This document shows positions 37,170 through 45,903 of a stretch of DNA of 64,000 nt, one piece after another. The position numbers and the translations under genes are program-made. This DNA is from Stenotrophomonas bentonitica (lineage in GTDB: Bacteria; Pseudomonadota; Gammaproteobacteria; Xanthomonadales; Xanthomonadaceae): NCBI RefSeq assembly GCF_013185915.1, contig NZ_JAAZUH010000001.1, forward strand, positions 496,001 to 560,000, given 5' to 3'. A model generated the notes under the pieces. The model searched no databases. It was not told the DNA's origin and saw only the letters and a list, made by a program, of their open reading frames with translations. The stretch's first letter is position 1; every line of letters begins with the position of its first letter.

Positions 37170-37264
37170 CCTGCACCTCGTCAAAAAGTGCGCGGCATCG
37201 TGCCGGTGGGAGGGATGGGCCTCGGCACGACGCCGCGCGGTGAAACGTCAAAGGTGGTGCGCGC

Positions 37265-37813
37265 TCACTTGGCCGGTGCGCTGCCCGGCGGGAAGCTGGC
37301 AAACAGCCTGTCCAGGCCGGCTTCCACGGTGGCGTTGACCCGGTCCGGCGAAGACGGCACGGTGGCGCTGGCGGTACCGCGCCAGACCGCCTGCTTGCTC
37401 TTGGCGTCGAACATGTCCACCACCAGCGTGCCGACGTCGTAGGTGCGTACCGTGGTGGTGGCCGAGCCCATGCCCATGCCGCCGCCCCACGCGCCGCCGC
37501 GCCAGCCCCAGCCGCCCATGTTGCTGCCGGTGTAGAAGGTGTCCAGGGTCTGCCGCTGGCTGGTCACGATATGCGCGGCCACTGCGACGTCGCCGTTCGG
37601 CGACTGGGTCCAGCCGCGGGCGGCCAGGCGCGCGTCAATCCCGTCCACGATCCGCTGGGTCACCAGCGGGGAGCCGCCCTGCGGCTTCATCGCCCAGGTG
37701 TAGGTCTTGAACGAGGCGAAGTTCGCGCCCGGGTCGAAGTCGGTGTGGACGGTGGGCGTGGTCGTACAGGCAACCAGCGCCGTGGCGAGGACCGCAATCG
37801 CAAAGGCTTTCAT
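37265..37813 (-). CDS. DUF4136 lipoprotein
   Basis: 182 residues with a lipobox (VLATALVAC, Cys near 17) followed by TTTPTVHTDFDPGANFASFKTYTWA, the DUF4136 opening, and late VDMFDAKSKQAVWRGTASAT. A Gly/Trp-rich insert (GGWGWRGGAWGGGMGMG) lies in the middle. Probably anchored in the outer membrane. ATG 37813 has GGGAG 8 nt upstream. Divergent from the receiver/efflux operon across a 168-bp region holding the CCAAGGGCCAAT motif. Function unknown. Confidence 0.88.
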   Translation of the reverse strand: MKAFAIAVLATALVACTTTPTVHTDFDPGANFASFKTYTWAMKPQGGSPLVTQRIVDGIDARLAARGWTQSPNGDVAVAAHIVTSQRQTLDTFYTGSNMGGWGWRGGAWGGGMGMGSATTTVRTYDVGTLVVDMFDAKSKQAVWRGTASATVPSSPDRVNATVEAGLDRLFASFPPGSAPAK

Positions 37814-37926
37814 CACACACGACTCCCATTTCGTGGACTGGCCTCCAGCCTAGCCCCGGCAACGCCGCGTGGTCATCCGAATAACTACGCAGTGCGGCCA
37901 GCAAAACTACCGGTCGACGACCCCGA

Positions 37927-37946
37927 CATGGGGCCAAGGGCCAATT
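37927..37946 (+). promoter_or_regulatory. 20-bp shared promoter motif, copy 1
   Basis: CATGGGGCCAAGGGCCAATT differs at one base from the sequence at 48171-48190 and carries the core CCAAGGGCCAAT. It lies 36 bp upstream of the receiver gene at 37982. Likely a binding site for a regulator common to this locus; the protein is not identified. Confidence 0.6.
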
Positions 37947-37981
37947 GTCGCCGCTGCCGGTGCAGGCGATGTTTTCCGCCA

Positions 37982-38401
37982 ATGACAGCACGAGCGCCAG
38001 TGGTTGCGGTGGTCGACGACGAGGACGACGTGCGGCTCGCGCTGCGCCGGTTGCTCCGTTCGGCCGGGTTCGACGTACTGGCCTACGAATCGGGGTCGGA
38101 GTTCCTGCGCCATGCCGCACGCAGCCTGCCCGACTGCGTGATCCTCAACCTGCGCATGCCCGGCCCCAGTGGGTTCGACGTGCTCGACAGCATGCGGGCG
38201 CAGTCGCTGCGGATCCCGGTGGTGATGGTCACCGGCAACGACACCGCCGAAAGCCGGCAGGAGGCACTGGACCGCGGTGCCGACGCCTATCTGTGCAAAC
38301 CGGTCGACGGCGACGCCCTGATCGGCGCCACCCAGGCCGCCATCGACCGACATCGCCGACGCCGTACCCCCCCACCCGCCGGCCGACCGGAGGCACCATG
38401 A
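37982..38401 (+). CDS. Single-domain receiver protein lacking the phospho-acceptor Asp
   Basis: 139 residues forming one CheY-like domain: acidic pocket VDDEDD (11-16), Thr in VMVTGN, Lys in LCKPVD. At the phosphorylation position the sequence is CVILNLRMPG, so Asn56 (codon AAC) replaces Asp. Such a receiver cannot be phosphorylated in the usual way and may bind a partner constitutively or by another signal. First gene of a seven-gene operon; its stop overlaps the DUF3302 ATG (ATGA). No output domain. The Arg/Pro-rich tail (RHRRRRTPPPAGRP) may be disordered. Confidence 0.88.
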   Translation: MTARAPVVAVVDDEDDVRLALRRLLRSAGFDVLAYESGSEFLRHAARSLPDCVILNLRMPGPSGFDVLDSMRAQSLRIPVVMVTGNDTAESRQEALDRGADAYLCKPVDGDALIGATQAAIDRHRRRRTPPPAGRPEAP

Positions 38402-38937
38402 ACCGTTCATCTCCACTGGCCCTGCCCGCCTGGCTTCTGCTGCTGGCCCTCGGCCTGTGCTGGACGCCGGACGCGCACGCCTCCTTCCTCAGCGGCGACG
38501 CGCTGGACACCATGGCCAACGCCATCGCCTGGCTGGCGCTGATCGTGGTGCCGGTGGTGCTGATCGCGGTGTTCTGGATGGTGCACATCCTGCCGGAGAA
38601 GATCGCGCACCAGCGCCACCACCCGCAGCTGGACGCGATCAAGACCCTGTGCCTGCTCTCGCTGCTGTTCGGCGGCCTGCTCTGGCCGCTGGCGTGGCTG
38701 TGGGCCTACACCAAGCCGGTGCTGCACAAGATGGCCTACGGCACCGACAAGGCCAGCCACGACGACCACGACGCGGCCCTGTCACCGCTGCACGACGCGC
38801 GGGTGGAAGCGCCGCTGGAGCCCGAACCCGCCGTGCCGACCGCCGAACAGTGGCAGCAGCGGGTGGACATGCTGGAACGCCGGCTGGCCGCGGTTGAAGC
38901 CGGCCGCCCCGACCCCACCCACGGAACGCAGGGCTAG
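38398..38937 (+). CDS. DUF3302 inner-membrane protein (YiaW-like)
   Basis: 179 residues. Signal-like first segment, two further membrane segments (AIAWLALIVVPVVLIAVFWMVHILPEK and LCLLSLLFGGLLWPLAWLWAY), then a soluble acidic tail with a short coiled-coil-like end (QWQQRVDMLERRLAAVE). The IHILPEKIAHQRHHPQ loop is characteristic of DUF3302. In E. coli the relative YiaW is encoded beside the HlyD-like YiaV, and here the next gene is likewise HlyD-like, which supports the call. Confidence 0.85.
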   Translation: MNRSSPLALPAWLLLLALGLCWTPDAHASFLSGDALDTMANAIAWLALIVVPVVLIAVFWMVHILPEKIAHQRHHPQLDAIKTLCLLSLLFGGLLWPLAWLWAYTKPVLHKMAYGTDKASHDDHDAALSPLHDARVEAPLEPEPAVPTAEQWQQRVDMLERRLAAVEAGRPDPTHGTQG

Positions 38938-38940
38938 GCC

Positions 38941-40122
38941 ATGGAAATCATCCTACTGCTCATCTACTCGTTCTTCGTCTGGCTGATCTTCTTCAAGTTC
39001 AAGTGGCTGCCGTGGAATTTCGTTTCGCAGGTGATCGTCATTTCGCTGCCGATCTTCGCGATCACCGCGCTGATCCTGATCCTCAACGTGGTCGCGCCCT
39101 CGTCGGCCGACGTGCGCGCGATCAACTACGTGGTGCAGGTGGTGCCGCGGGTGACCGGGCGGGTGATCGAGGTGCCGGTGGAAGCCAACCGCCCGGTGCG
39201 CAAGGGCGACGTGCTGTTCCGGATCGACCCGGTGCCCTACCAGCAGCAGCTGGCCGCACTGGAAGCCAAATTGCCGGAACTGTCGGCCAAGCTGGACAGC
39301 GCCGACGCCTACCAGCGCGAACTGGGCGAGCAGCTGCGCGGTGCGCGCGCCACCCGCGAAGCGCTGGCCGTGCGCCTGCAGCTGGCCGAACGCCGCCAGC
39401 AGCAGACCGGTGAGCTGGCCAGCACGGGCGCCGGCTCGCGCTTCGACCACGAACAGGCACAGACCGAAGCGGCCAGCCTGCGCTCTGACCTGGTCTCCAC
39501 CACCGCGCAGATGGCCCAGGTGCAGCAGAAGCTGTCAGCGCAGACCCAGGACGGCAAGCTTTCCGAAGTGGCCCAGGCCCAGGCCGGGCTGGTGCAGTTG
39601 CAGGCGCAGATCGTGGAAGCGCGCTGGCAGCTGGAGCAGACCGTGGTGCGCGCGCCGGCCGACGGCAGCGTGATCAACCTGCAGCTGCGCGAAGGCAGTT
39701 ATGCCGCCAGCCTGCCGCTGACTCCGGTGATGACTTTCGTCGAGCGCGAGCAGTGGATCCTGGCGATGTTCGCGCAGAACGAACTTGGCAACGTGGCGCC
39801 CGGCAACGAGGCCGAGATCGCGCTGAAGGTGTACCCCAACCGCATCATCAAGTGCCGGGTCGACTCGGTGGTGTGGGCCTCCGGCACCGGCCAGCTGCCG
39901 ATCAGCGGCATGATTCCGCAGAGCGGCGCCACCCCGTTGCCGCCCGGGCGCATCGCGGTGCGGCTGCGGCCGGACGGGCGCGACCGCGACACCTTCATCG
40001 CCATGGGCGCGCAGGGCCAGGGCGCGATCTACACCGAGCACGGCAAGCTGATCCACATCGTGCGCCGGGTGATCCTGCGCGTGGGCAGCAAGCTGGATTG
40101 GCTCGTCCTCAAGCTGCATTGA
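38941..40122 (+). CDS. HlyD-family periplasmic adaptor (YiaV-like)
   Basis: 393 residues. Two N-terminal membrane segments are followed by a lipoyl/barrel-sandwich half (VTGRVIEVPVEANRPVRKGDVLFRIDP), an alpha-hairpin coiled coil (about 90-230, rich in Leu/Gln/Glu), and the second half RAPADGSVINLQLREGSYA. Membrane-fusion proteins of this kind bridge an inner-membrane pump to an outer-membrane factor. It lies 3 bp after DUF3302 and 7 bp before an OMF gene, but no RND, ABC or MFS pump is in the operon. Confidence 0.9.
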   Translation: MEIILLLIYSFFVWLIFFKFKWLPWNFVSQVIVISLPIFAITALILILNVVAPSSADVRAINYVVQVVPRVTGRVIEVPVEANRPVRKGDVLFRIDPVPYQQQLAALEAKLPELSAKLDSADAYQRELGEQLRGARATREALAVRLQLAERRQQQTGELASTGAGSRFDHEQAQTEAASLRSDLVSTTAQMAQVQQKLSAQTQDGKLSEVAQAQAGLVQLQAQIVEARWQLEQTVVRAPADGSVINLQLREGSYAASLPLTPVMTFVEREQWILAMFAQNELGNVAPGNEAEIALKVYPNRIIKCRVDSVVWASGTGQLPISGMIPQSGATPLPPGRIAVRLRPDGRDRDTFIAMGAQGQGAIYTEHGKLIHIVRRVILRVGSKLDWLVLKLH

Positions 40123-40129
40123 GCCGACC

Positions 40130-41590
40130 ATGGACCCTCGCCCGCCCGCACCCCCTCGCTCGCCACTGCCCCGCATGGCCGGTCTCGCACTGGCCATCGC
40201 GCTGGCCGGCTGCGCCACCAAACCCGAGCCCACCGCCGAACAGATCCGCGCCGAGGCCCTGAACACGGTGGCCATTCCGCCGAACTGGTCGGCCCAGGCC
40301 AGCCAGGCGCAGGTCGACCGTGGGTGGCTGGCCGCGTTCAACGACCCGCAGCTCACCGCACTGGTCCATGAGGCGCTGGACCGCAATCCCGACCTGTTGA
40401 TCGCCGCCAGCCGGGTCGAACAGGCCAACGCGCAGGTCGATATCGCGCAGGCGCAGCTGCGCCCGGCGATCGGCCTGATCGGCCGCGCCGGCTCCAAACC
40501 CATCGCCGATCTGGTACCGCTGCTGAGCGGGTTGATGTTGCGCATGAGCTGGGAAATCGACCTGTGGGGCCGCCTGCGCTACGCGCGCAACGCGGCCATG
40601 GCCGCCAGCGACGCGCAGAACGCGGACTATCGCTATGCGCAGCAGTCGCTGGCAGCCAGCGTGGCGCGCGCGTGGTTCACCGCCACCGAAGCACGCCTGC
40701 AGCTGCAGCTGGCCACCGAGGTCGCCGCCAGCGGCCAGCAGCTGGCGGAGCTGGCCGGGCAGCGCGAACGGGTCGGCGCCGGCAGTTCCAACGACACCCT
40801 GGCCGCACGCGCGAATGCGGCCACCTTCGAAGACGCGCGCCAGCAGACCGAACTGGCCAGCCGCAGTGCCGCGCGTGCTTTGGAAATCCTGCTCGGACGT
40901 TATCCCGGCGCCACCCTGCAGGCGGCGACCGCGTTGACCCCGCTGCCCGGATCGGTACCGGCCGGGGTGCCCATCGATGCGTTGAACCGCCGCCCGGACC
41001 TGTACGCCGCCGAGCGCCGCGTCGCCGCCGCCTTCGACAAGGTCGGCGAAGCCCGTGCGGCCATGCTGCCCACCCTGACCCTGTCGGCCGGCTATGGCCG
41101 GCTCAGCAATGCGGCGGTACGCACCCGCGACGACCTGGAGCAGACCACCTCCAGCGTCTCGGCCACCGGCATCGTGCCGCTGTACACCGGTGGCGCGCTC
41201 AGCGGGCAGGTGCGGCTGCGCTCGGCCGAACAGAAGCAGGCGGTGGCCGACTACGCGCGGCGTGCGCTGGTAGCGCTGGCCGAAGTGGAAGACGCACTCA
41301 CTGCCGAACGCGTGCTGGGCCAGCGCGAAGCGCTGCTGTCCGACGCGCTGGCCGCCAATGAGCAGGCCGCACGCCAGGTGCGCGAGTCCGAACGGATCGG
41401 CCGTGCCGACCAGCGCGCCGTGCAGGCCCAGGACATGCAGACCCTGGCCGCCCGCTCCGCGCTGCTCAGCCTGCGCCGCGACCGCCTCAGCCGGCGCGTG
41501 GACCTGTACCTGGCACTGGGCGGTGATTACAGCGCCGAGGCCGTGCCCGCACCCGACGCCGGGACCGCCGGCGAAACGCCACCCAGATAA
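40130..41590 (+). CDS. Outer-membrane efflux lipoprotein (NodT/OprM family)
   Basis: 486 residues with a lipobox ALAGC (Cys near 27) and two repeated outer-membrane-factor halves: ALVHEALDRNPDLLIAASRVEQANAQVDIAQAQLRP and the DALNRRPDLYAAERRVAAAFDKVGEARAAMLPTLTL block. Forms the trimeric outer-membrane and periplasmic exit duct. Directly downstream of the HlyD gene, giving the outer two parts of a tripartite exporter. Confidence 0.94.
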   Translation: MDPRPPAPPRSPLPRMAGLALAIALAGCATKPEPTAEQIRAEALNTVAIPPNWSAQASQAQVDRGWLAAFNDPQLTALVHEALDRNPDLLIAASRVEQANAQVDIAQAQLRPAIGLIGRAGSKPIADLVPLLSGLMLRMSWEIDLWGRLRYARNAAMAASDAQNADYRYAQQSLAASVARAWFTATEARLQLQLATEVAASGQQLAELAGQRERVGAGSSNDTLAARANAATFEDARQQTELASRSAARALEILLGRYPGATLQAATALTPLPGSVPAGVPIDALNRRPDLYAAERRVAAAFDKVGEARAAMLPTLTLSAGYGRLSNAAVRTRDDLEQTTSSVSATGIVPLYTGGALSGQVRLRSAEQKQAVADYARRALVALAEVEDALTAERVLGQREALLSDALAANEQAARQVRESERIGRADQRAVQAQDMQTLAARSALLSLRRDRLSRRVDLYLALGGDYSAEAVPAPDAGTAGETPPR

Positions 41591-41599
41591 GGGAACGCC

Positions 41600-42652
41600 A
41601 TGTACTGGATGCTGCTGCTGGTGCCGCTGGCCATCGTGCTGCACTACCTGATGCCGGACAACGCCCTGCTGGTGTTCGGGGCCACCGCGTTCGCGATCGT
41701 GCCGCTGGCCGCGTTGATGTCGCGCGCCACCGGGGCACTGGCCTCGCGGCTGGGGCCCAGCATCGGCGGCCTGCTCAATGCCACCTTCGGCAACGCCGCC
41801 GAGTTCATCATCGCGCTGGCGGCGCTGCGCGAAGGCCTGCACGGCATGGTCAAGGCCTCGATTGCCGGCACTATCATCGGCAACATCGTGTTCGTACTCG
41901 GGCTTTCGATGGTGCTGGGCGGGCTGCGCAACGGCGAGCAGCGCTACGACGCGCGCAGCGCCCGCATGCAGGCCACCATGCTGACCCTGGCGGTGTTCAC
42001 CCTGATCCTGCCGGCGTCCTACAAGGCGGTCGTGCCCGGCGCGGCCAACACGCTGCAGGACATCAGCCTGGTGTTGTCCGGGGTCCTGCTGCTGGTCTAT
42101 CTGGCCACGGTCGTGTTCACGCTGCGCGCGTCGCGCAGGGGTGGCGGAGAACACGTGACCCACGACGTGCATGGCGCACCGATGTCCAACGGTCGCGCCG
42201 CGCTGCTGCTGGGCGGCACCAGCCTGGGCATCATCTGGCTCAGCGAGATCCTGGTAGGAGTGGTGGAGCCGGCCGGCCGGCAGCTGGGTTTTTCCGATGC
42301 GTTCACCGGTGTGTTCGTGCTTGCCGTGATCGGCGGTGCCGCCGAACAGGCCACGGCACTGGTCGCTGCACGCAAAAACCTGATGACCTTGAGCCTGTCC
42401 ATCGCGCTGGGTTCGGGCGTGCAGCTGGCGCTGCTGGTCGCGCCGTTGCTGGTCCTGCTCAGCTACGTGGTCGGCCCGGCGCCGATGAGCCTGGAGTTTG
42501 GCCCCGGCCTGCTGCTGAGCGTACTGGTGGCGGTGATCATCACCGGCCAGGTGGCGAGCGACGGGCGCTCGGACTGGCTACGCGGCGTGCAGCTGCTCGG
42601 CCTGTACGTGATCCTGGCCACGCTGTTCTGGTTCGTGCCCGATATGGCTTGA
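41600..42652 (+). CDS. Calcium/proton exchanger (CaxA/ChaA family)
   Basis: 350 residues, about 11 membrane segments, two repeated halves. The first c-repeat reads [22 protein letters not shown]. The second reads [19 protein letters not shown], with Gly and Gln where most family members have Asn and His, so the second half of the ion site may be altered. CAX proteins expel Ca2+ (or Na+/K+) in exchange for H+. Preceded by OMF (9 bp) and followed by the channel gene (6 bp) in the same operon. Confidence 0.9.
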   Translation: MYWMLLLVPLAIVLHYLMPDNALLVFGATAFAIVPLAALMSRATGALASRLGPSIGGLLNATFGNAAEFIIALAALREGLHGMVKASIAGTIIGNIVFVLGLSMVLGGLRNGEQRYDARSARMQATMLTLAVFTLILPASYKAVVPGAANTLQDISLVLSGVLLLVYLATVVFTLRASRRGGGEHVTHDVHGAPMSNGRAALLLGGTSLGIIWLSEILVGVVEPAGRQLGFSDAFTGVFVLAVIGGAAEQATALVAARKNLMTLSLSIALGSGVQLALLVAPLLVLLSYVVGPAPMSLEFGPGLLLSVLVAVIITGQVASDGRSDWLRGVQLLGLYVILATLFWFVPDMA

Positions 42653-42658
42653 CCGCCG

Positions 42659-43321
42659 ATGCGCCCGCCCCTGCTCCCGCTGCTGCGCCGCCACCGTTAC
42701 GCGATCCTGTTCGGCGCGCTGCTGGTCACCCTTACCCTGGGGCCGCTGCTCGAGGCGATGTCGTTCGGCCACCGGGTCATGGAACTACTGCTGTGCGTGA
42801 GCCTGCTGGCCGCGTTGTTTCCGATCGGCGAGCGCGTGCAGCGGCACCTGCTGCTGGTGCTGGTGGTGGTTGCGCAGGGCCTGCGCTGGTGGGCGCGCGA
42901 CGCGGGCGGCGCATTGGCACTGACCGGCGCGGTGCTGTGGGGCGTGCTGGCCACCGTGGCTGCGTGGCACGCAGTGCGCTATGCACTGTCCAGCCAACGT
43001 GTACAGAGTGAACACCTCGCCGCTGCGCTGAGTGCGTACCTGCTGCTGGGCCTGTGCGGCGGCGTGGTGTTTGCCGCGGTTTCGGCCATCGCCCCCGGCT
43101 CCATGGCCGTGGGCGGGCAACCGGCGCACGAGGGCCTCGGCATGGGCAGCGCGATGTACTTCAGCTTCGTCACCCTGGCCACGCTGGGCTACGGCGACAT
43201 CACCCCGGTCAGCCAGGTGGCGCGCGGTCTGGCCACGCTGGAAGCGATCACCGGCCAGCTGTTCCTGGCCCTGCTGGTGGCGCGCCTGGTCGGCCTGCGC
43301 AGCAGTGCACCGTCCCGATAA
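42659..43321 (+). CDS. Two-pore-type potassium channel-like protein (Ion_trans_2)
   Basis: 220 residues. Several N-terminal hydrophobic segments precede a pore module: helix SAMYFSFVTLA followed by the selectivity filter TLGYGD and ITPVSQVARGLATLEAITGQLFLALLVARLVGL. TxGYGD is the K+ filter. No regulatory RCK or cyclic-nucleotide domain is attached. Sits between the Ca2+/H+ exchanger and MscS genes, consistent with ion and turgor homeostasis. Confidence 0.9.
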   Translation: MRPPLLPLLRRHRYAILFGALLVTLTLGPLLEAMSFGHRVMELLLCVSLLAALFPIGERVQRHLLLVLVVVAQGLRWWARDAGGALALTGAVLWGVLATVAAWHAVRYALSSQRVQSEHLAAALSAYLLLGLCGGVVFAAVSAIAPGSMAVGGQPAHEGLGMGSAMYFSFVTLATLGYGDITPVSQVARGLATLEAITGQLFLALLVARLVGLRSSAPSR

Positions 43322-43334
43322 GCAGGTAACGCCC

Positions 43335-44978
43335 ATGCAACGCCTGGTCCTGCCCGTCCCTATACGCCTGTTGCCCTGGTTGCTGCTGTTGGCCCTGTGG
43401 GCAGCGCCCGGTCTAGTCGGCGCGACACCGGCGCCCCCGTCGGTCACCGCACCGGTCGCAGGGGCCCCCGCCGCCACCGCCCGCTGGTTCAATCGCGAGC
43501 TGGTCACCTTCCGCGCGCCTCTGTACGGCAACAGTCCGTCGATGCGTGCACGCGCGGCGGAAGCCAACCTGGCCCGCATTGTCGACCTCCCCGGCCGCGC
43601 CGAGCTCACCACCCAGGAGGTGGCGCAGGGCGTGGTGATCCTGGCCGGCGGCCAGCTGGTCACGGTGCTGACCCCGGCCGACCGCGACGTGCTTGGCAAT
43701 GAAAGCTTCGCCCAGCTGCGCGATCGCACCGTGCAGCGCATGCAGGTCGCGGTGGATGCGGCCGAGCAAGCACGGCTGCCGCAACGCCTGCTCGGCGGCG
43801 CGGCGTGGGCGCTGCTGGCCACGGTGGTCGCATTCGCGTTGCTGTGGTTCGTGCGCTCGTGCGCGCGACGCATGCGCCGCCGGGTCGACGCGCTGGTGCA
43901 GCACCGGGTGCAGCAGCTGCGCAGTCCCTCCGCCCGCCAGCTGCTGTTCGGCCTGGTCACCAGTGCGCGCAGCCTCGGGCGACTGGTCGGGTGGCTGCTG
44001 GTGCTGGTGCTGCTGGAGGAGTGGCTGCGCTTCGTGTTCGGGCGCTTCCCGTACACCCAGCCCTGGGCCGATGCGATGGGCGGCTGGATCGCCGGGCGCT
44101 TCTCGCAGTTCGGCCAGGCGACCCTGCAGGCGCTGCCGGACCTGTTCACCGCGCTGCTGATCTTCCTCGCCGCGCGCGTGGTGGTACAGGCGGTGCGCAT
44201 CGTGTTCGAAGGCGTGGCCACGGGGCGTTTCCAGTTCGTCGGCATCGACCAGCCACTGGCCGAACCGACCCGCAAGATCGTCACCGTGGTGATCTGGCTG
44301 TTCGCGCTGGCGATGGCCTACCCCTACCTGCCCGGCGCCGAGACCGATGCCTTCAAGGGCTTGAGCGTGTTCGTCGGCTTGATGGTCTCGCTGGGCGCGT
44401 CGAGCATCATCGGCCAGGCCGCCAGCGGCTTCACCCTGCTCTATTCGCGCACCATGGCGCTCGGCGACGTGGTGCGGATCGGCGACACCGAAGGCGTGGT
44501 GCAGCAGATCGGCTTGTTCACCACGCGGCTGCGCACGCCCTTGGGCGTGGAGATCAGCTTCCCGAACAACGTGGTGCTGTCCGGCGAGCTGCGCAACTAC
44601 TCGCGCGACCCGGACGGCCCGGGCATGTGGCTGGAAACCCCGGTCACCATCGGCTACGACGCGCCCTGGCGCCAGGTGCACCGGCTGCTGCTGCAGGCGG
44701 CAGCGGCGACCGACGGCGTGGTGCTGCAGCCGCCGCCGCACGTGGCGCAGTCCGAGCTGGGCGACTTCGCGGTGGGCTACACGCTGCGTGCGCGCGTGAT
44801 CGACGTCGGCCGCCGCTGGCAGGTCCGCAGCGCGCTGCACGCCAACATCCAGGATGCGTTCAACGCGGCCGGGGTGCAGATCATGTCGCCGAATTACGAA
44901 GCGGATCCGGAGTCGGCGAAGATCGTACCGAGGGAGATGTGGGAAGGGCGCCCATTGGACGCCCCGGATTCCCATTGA
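43335..44978 (+). CDS. Mechanosensitive channel of the MscS family
   Basis: 547 residues. A signal-like N-terminus, a periplasmic segment (to about 150), several membrane helices, then the MscS pore and beta domain: GLMVSLGASSIIGQAASGFTLLYSRTMALGDVVRIGDTEGVVQQIGLFTTRLRTPLGVEISFPNNVVLSGELRNYS. It releases solutes on hypo-osmotic shock. Larger than E. coli MscS (286 aa), like the MscM-type relatives. Last gene of the operon; a hairpin follows at 44988. Confidence 0.92.
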   Translation: MQRLVLPVPIRLLPWLLLLALWAAPGLVGATPAPPSVTAPVAGAPAATARWFNRELVTFRAPLYGNSPSMRARAAEANLARIVDLPGRAELTTQEVAQGVVILAGGQLVTVLTPADRDVLGNESFAQLRDRTVQRMQVAVDAAEQARLPQRLLGGAAWALLATVVAFALLWFVRSCARRMRRRVDALVQHRVQQLRSPSARQLLFGLVTSARSLGRLVGWLLVLVLLEEWLRFVFGRFPYTQPWADAMGGWIAGRFSQFGQATLQALPDLFTALLIFLAARVVVQAVRIVFEGVATGRFQFVGIDQPLAEPTRKIVTVVIWLFALAMAYPYLPGAETDAFKGLSVFVGLMVSLGASSIIGQAASGFTLLYSRTMALGDVVRIGDTEGVVQQIGLFTTRLRTPLGVEISFPNNVVLSGELRNYSRDPDGPGMWLETPVTIGYDAPWRQVHRLLLQAAAATDGVVLQPPPHVAQSELGDFAVGYTLRARVIDVGRRWQVRSALHANIQDAFNAAGVQIMSPNYEADPESAKIVPREMWEGRPLDAPDSH

Positions 44979-44987
44979 AATTGAATA

Positions 44988-45009
44988 CGCCGCCCGTCAA
45001 CGGGCGGCG
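44988..45009. terminator. Bidirectional terminator-like hairpin between convergent operons
   Basis: CGCCGCCCG-TCAA-CGGGCGGCG is a perfect 9-bp GC stem with a 4-nt loop between the mscS-type gene and the convergent DUF2950 gene; the loop contains the DUF2950 stop codon. On the minus strand it is followed by an AT-rich stretch (GTATTCAATTTC). No clean T-run on the plus side. Confidence 0.6.
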
Positions 45010-45890
45010 GTTGCGTCGGTCTTGACCTCGGTCCAGCTGCTATCGGGATCAAACAACGTCATCGCACGCGCCTGGCTGTCCGTCTCCGGGCCGAGGTCCT
45101 TTTCGAACACTTCGCCGGCGTGGCTGATGGTGTAGGTCATCACCCCGCTGTCGCCGTAGTGTGCCGGCCACGCGACCAGCGCGAAGCCGCGGGTCAGCGC
45201 GCCCGCCACCGTGTACGGATACGCGCCGCGCGGTGCCGACGCACCCTGCCCCAGCAGGACCTTGTAGTGGTAGCCATGCCATTCGTCCTCTGGCGTCTCA
45301 CCGCCAAAGAGCGGGCCGAGCGGGCTTTCGCCGCTGGCGTCGGCCGGCCAGTACAGACCGTCGTGCTTGCCCTCGCTGCTGCGCAGCTTCTGCGCGTACT
45401 CGGGCAGCGAATCGGCATTGCGGTCGCGCTCTGCGTACTCGAACTGGGCGTCACGGTAGGCCAGCACTGCCTGGACCGCTTCGCGCTCGTTGCGGCCGAT
45501 CCGGCGCGCCCGCAGTTCCGGCTCGGCACCCTTCAGGTCGAACGCCACACCGCCGCTGGTCTTCTCCAGCGGCAGCGGGAAGGTCCAGCCTTCGTTGCCC
45601 ACCGCAAGCAACGAACGCCCATTGGCACCGGCCTTGATCGCATGCTTGGCCTGGTAGGCCGCAACGAACGCGTCTACGTCCTGGCGGTCGATGCTGTTGC
45701 GCGGCACGTACAGCTCCCAGTCGGCACCGAGCACGGTGGCGACCTGCTCCGGCTGCTGGTCGCGCACCTTGAGTGCGGCGATCAGGGCGTCGGCTGCGGC
45801 GGCAGGCGTGGGGTAGGTCTGCTGGGCCGCGGCCGGCAGCGCCAGCAACGCAGTGCAGGCCAAGGTCAACACGGAAAATCGAACGATCAT
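44997..45890 (-). CDS. DUF2950 secreted protein
   Basis: 297 residues with a signal peptide (MIVRFSVLTLACTALLALPAAAQ). DUF2950 hallmarks: TYPTPAAAADALIAALKVRD, KSGANGRSLLAVGNEGWTFPLPL-type block, LPEYAQKLRSSEGKHDGLYWPA, and the C-terminal GFALVAWPAHYGDSGVMTYTISHAGEVFEKDLG. Function unknown; DUF2950 and DUF3300 genes are commonly neighbours, as here. ATG 45890 has GGAGA 7 nt upstream. Last gene of the leftward OmpA-DUF3300-DUF2950 operon. Confidence 0.9.
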   Translation of the reverse strand: MIVRFSVLTLACTALLALPAAAQQTYPTPAAAADALIAALKVRDQQPEQVATVLGADWELYVPRNSIDRQDVDAFVAAYQAKHAIKAGANGRSLLAVGNEGWTFPLPLEKTSGGVAFDLKGAEPELRARRIGRNEREAVQAVLAYRDAQFEYAERDRNADSLPEYAQKLRSSEGKHDGLYWPADASGESPLGPLFGGETPEDEWHGYHYKVLLGQGASAPRGAYPYTVAGALTRGFALVAWPAHYGDSGVMTYTISHAGEVFEKDLGPETDSQARAMTLFDPDSSWTEVKTDATAAR

Positions 45891-45903
45891 GGGAAGTCTC
45901 CGT

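Noticed and set aside
31879..37915. GACCGGTAG at 31879-31887 and its inverse at 37907-37915 as a shared operator
   Set aside because: Only nine bases match and one copy overlaps a stop codon; chance is likely in this composition.
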